Below, one piece after another: positions 62,923 through 64,000 of a stretch of DNA of 64,000 nucleotides. The stretch spans positions 186,001 through 250,000 of the forward strand of contig NZ_KB893647.1 in the NCBI RefSeq assembly GCF_000374125.1, read 5' to 3'. The notes beneath the pieces were generated by a model that had not been told where the DNA came from, ran no database searches, and worked only from the letters and a program-made list of their open reading frames with translations. Numbering within the stretch: the first letter of the stretch is position 1; the number at the start of each line of letters is the position of its first letter. The position numbers and the translations under genes are program-made. Source of the DNA: Niabella aurantiaca DSM 17617. Lineage in GTDB: Bacteria; Bacteroidota; Bacteroidia; Chitinophagales; Chitinophagaceae.

Positions 62923-63365
62923 CTAAACTCCGGCACAGTTTAAAAAACCGATATCGGTAAGCGGGGGGCAAACGGCGGTTAATCGGTAAGATCATAGGTT
63001 AACGGGGAGGGATTTGAGAATTTGAAAATCTGGGAATGTGGATATGAGCACTTAACCAGCCAGAACAAACGGCTCTGTGAACATCCCGATGACTTCTATC
63101 AGGAAGGGGGATTGGGTATCGGGTAAGAAAACCGGATCCAACCTTACTGAAAACAAACACGGAGCAGTCAGCGTTCAGTAGACAGCAATCGGCGGTCCGT
63201 CTTCAGCAATCAATATCAGGTTTCAAGCGGTGTCCTGGTCTCCGCCCAGCAACCCCCAACAAGCATCTTCTGCTGTCTGTTCATCAACGTTAAATGAATT
63301 TCAACTTTAAACGTGAACAAAAGTGTATAACCTGATCTTTCAAGCTCCCTCTCGGGGGAATGAAG
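62923..63365. repeat. Gene-free gap with compound word repeat, reverse orientation
   Basis: A words (TTGAGAATTTGAAAATCTGG, 63014), the 63130-63172 segment matching 49368-49410 in inverse, CTTCAGCAATC (63201-63211) and C words (CAACTTTAAACGTGAAC, 63301). The word order A then B is the mirror of the 49-kb gap. Confidence 0.6.
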
Positions 63366-64000
63366 TTATTTCCGCATAGCCCAGCGTACCATTTCCTTCC
63401 AGGTAGGTTTTTTGCCATACATCAGGATGCCGGTGCGGTAGATCTTGCCGGCAAACCAGGCTACAAACAGGAACGAAGCCACCAGCAGGCCCATACTTAA
63501 CGCCAGTTGCCAGTAGGGCACGGTGCCGGGCATACCGTAGGGGATTCTTGCCATCATCACCAGCGGAGAGGTAAAGGGGATCAGGCTACCCCATACCGCG
63601 ATCGGGCTGCCGGGGTCTTTGGCGGCTACCATCATAATAAAGAAACCAAATACAATGATCAGGGTAACCGGGAAGCTCAATGATTGCGATTCGCGTACAT
63701 CTTCACTAACCGTACTGCCTATAGCGGCATAAATGGAAGCGTAAAAAAAGAATCCCCCAAGAAAATAGAATGCAAAAAGGAAAAGGATTATGGGGATATT
63801 GATGCTGGAGAATATTTCCTGCACACCGCCAATAACACCGGATACAGCATTATTGCTGCCGATCCCTGCTTTTGTTACATTGTAAATAATAAAAACGAAA
63901 GCGATCCACAGGAGGAACTGGGTAAGCGCCACAAGGGCGATCCCGATTATTTTCCCTACCATTAACTGGAACGGTTTTACGGAGGAAACCATGATCTCCG
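63366..64000 (-). CDS. ABC-2 type transporter permease, N-terminal part outside window
   Basis: The frame remains open to the window edge; the Met at 63992 is internal (EIMVSSVKPFQLMVGKIIG reads through). At least 210 residues with five to six helices: ALTQFLLWIAFVFIIYN, FLFAFYFLGGFFFYASIYAA, SQSLSFPVTLIIVFGFFIMM. The SSVKPFQLMVGK region and the IPFTSPLVMMARIPYG loop are typical of NatB-like sodium or drug ABC permeases. The ATPase gene should lie beyond the window on the minus strand. Confidence 0.85.
   Translation of the reverse strand, partial: EIMVSSVKPFQLMVGKIIGIALVALTQFLLWIAFVFIIYNVTKAGIGSNNAVSGVIGGVQEIFSSINIPIILFLFAFYFLGGFFFYASIYAAIGSTVSEDVRESQSLSFPVTLIIVFGFFIMMVAAKDPGSPIAVWGSLIPFTSPLVMMARIPYGMPGTVPYWQLALSMGLLVASFLFVAWFAGKIYRTGILMYGKKPTWKEMVRWAMRK

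Noticed and set aside
62627-62995. 122-codon minus-strand frame
   Set aside because: Lies on top of the DUF2752 gene in another frame; DUF2752 has a clear family motif.
1-64000. tRNA or rRNA genes
   Set aside because: No cloverleaf or rRNA-like segment was recognised by eye; a covariance-model scan would be needed to be sure.

Overview
The window looks like chromosomal DNA of a Bacteroidota member, most probably a Chitinophagaceae-type organism (inference). The reasons are: TAnnTTTG promoter boxes of the Bacteroidota type, few Shine-Dalgarno sites, DUF5686 and DUF4838 proteins, porT-like outer-membrane barrels, ECF sigma/anti-sigma modules with the local style of anti-sigma factor, a Cys-poor ribosomal protein L36, an IcmF-type mutase and split transketolase. 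No rRNA, tRNA, CRISPR array, insertion sequence or phage module was recognised.

Layout. 1-16.8 kb is an exopolysaccharide/capsule locus: glycosyltransferases, a PseB/CapD-like dehydratase, a sugar nucleotidyltransferase, UDP-glucuronate decarboxylase, an AsnB-like amidotransferase overlapping a DUF4838 protein, a reverse-strand block (GT4, UbiA-like membrane protein, HAD phosphatase, polytopic membrane protein), a further GT4 and a CpsB-type tyrosine phosphatase. The first 4.5 kb and the 10-12.8 kb block look A+T-richer than the rest. 16.9-30.8 kb is mixed housekeeping: a lone ECF sigma factor, a glyoxalase-II-like hydrolase, a DUF5686 barrel protein, rpiA, a class III aminotransferase, an IcmF-type acyl-CoA mutase split into two genes, small envelope proteins and a phosphoesterase. 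30.8-34.9 kb is the end of the ribosomal-protein cluster: infA-rpmJ-rpsM-rpsK-rpsD-rpoA-rplQ. Then come ppc (convergent and overlapping with a GH78 rhamnosidase), a divergent GH127 gene with a perfect palindrome between the two, an MBL hydrolase, an ECF sigma/anti-sigma/Spy-like operon on the minus strand, and an orphan transketolase C-terminal half.

46.6-53.0 kb is the rod-shape/elongation operon mreB-mreC-mreD-pbp2-rodA. 53.3-56.7 kb is a second ECF module: sigma factor, an anti-sigma protein with an internally duplicated cytoplasmic domain, and two tandem paralogous outer-membrane barrels. 57-64 kb holds a small envelope protein, a DUF3298 lipoprotein, a LacI regulator divergent from a TonB-dependent receptor, an overlapping TM2/DUF2752 pair and the C-terminal part of an ABC-2 permease cut by the window edge.

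The most unusual signals are not genes. Most of the larger intergenic gaps carry the same degenerate compound repeat made of short words, always intergenic and sometimes inside the ribosomal operon. One 126-bp MITE-like nested inverted repeat is present. Among genes, the split IcmF with four in-frame stops in a 260-base insert, and the duplicated anti-sigma domain, deserve a second look. I do not see a convincing wholly new multi-gene system.
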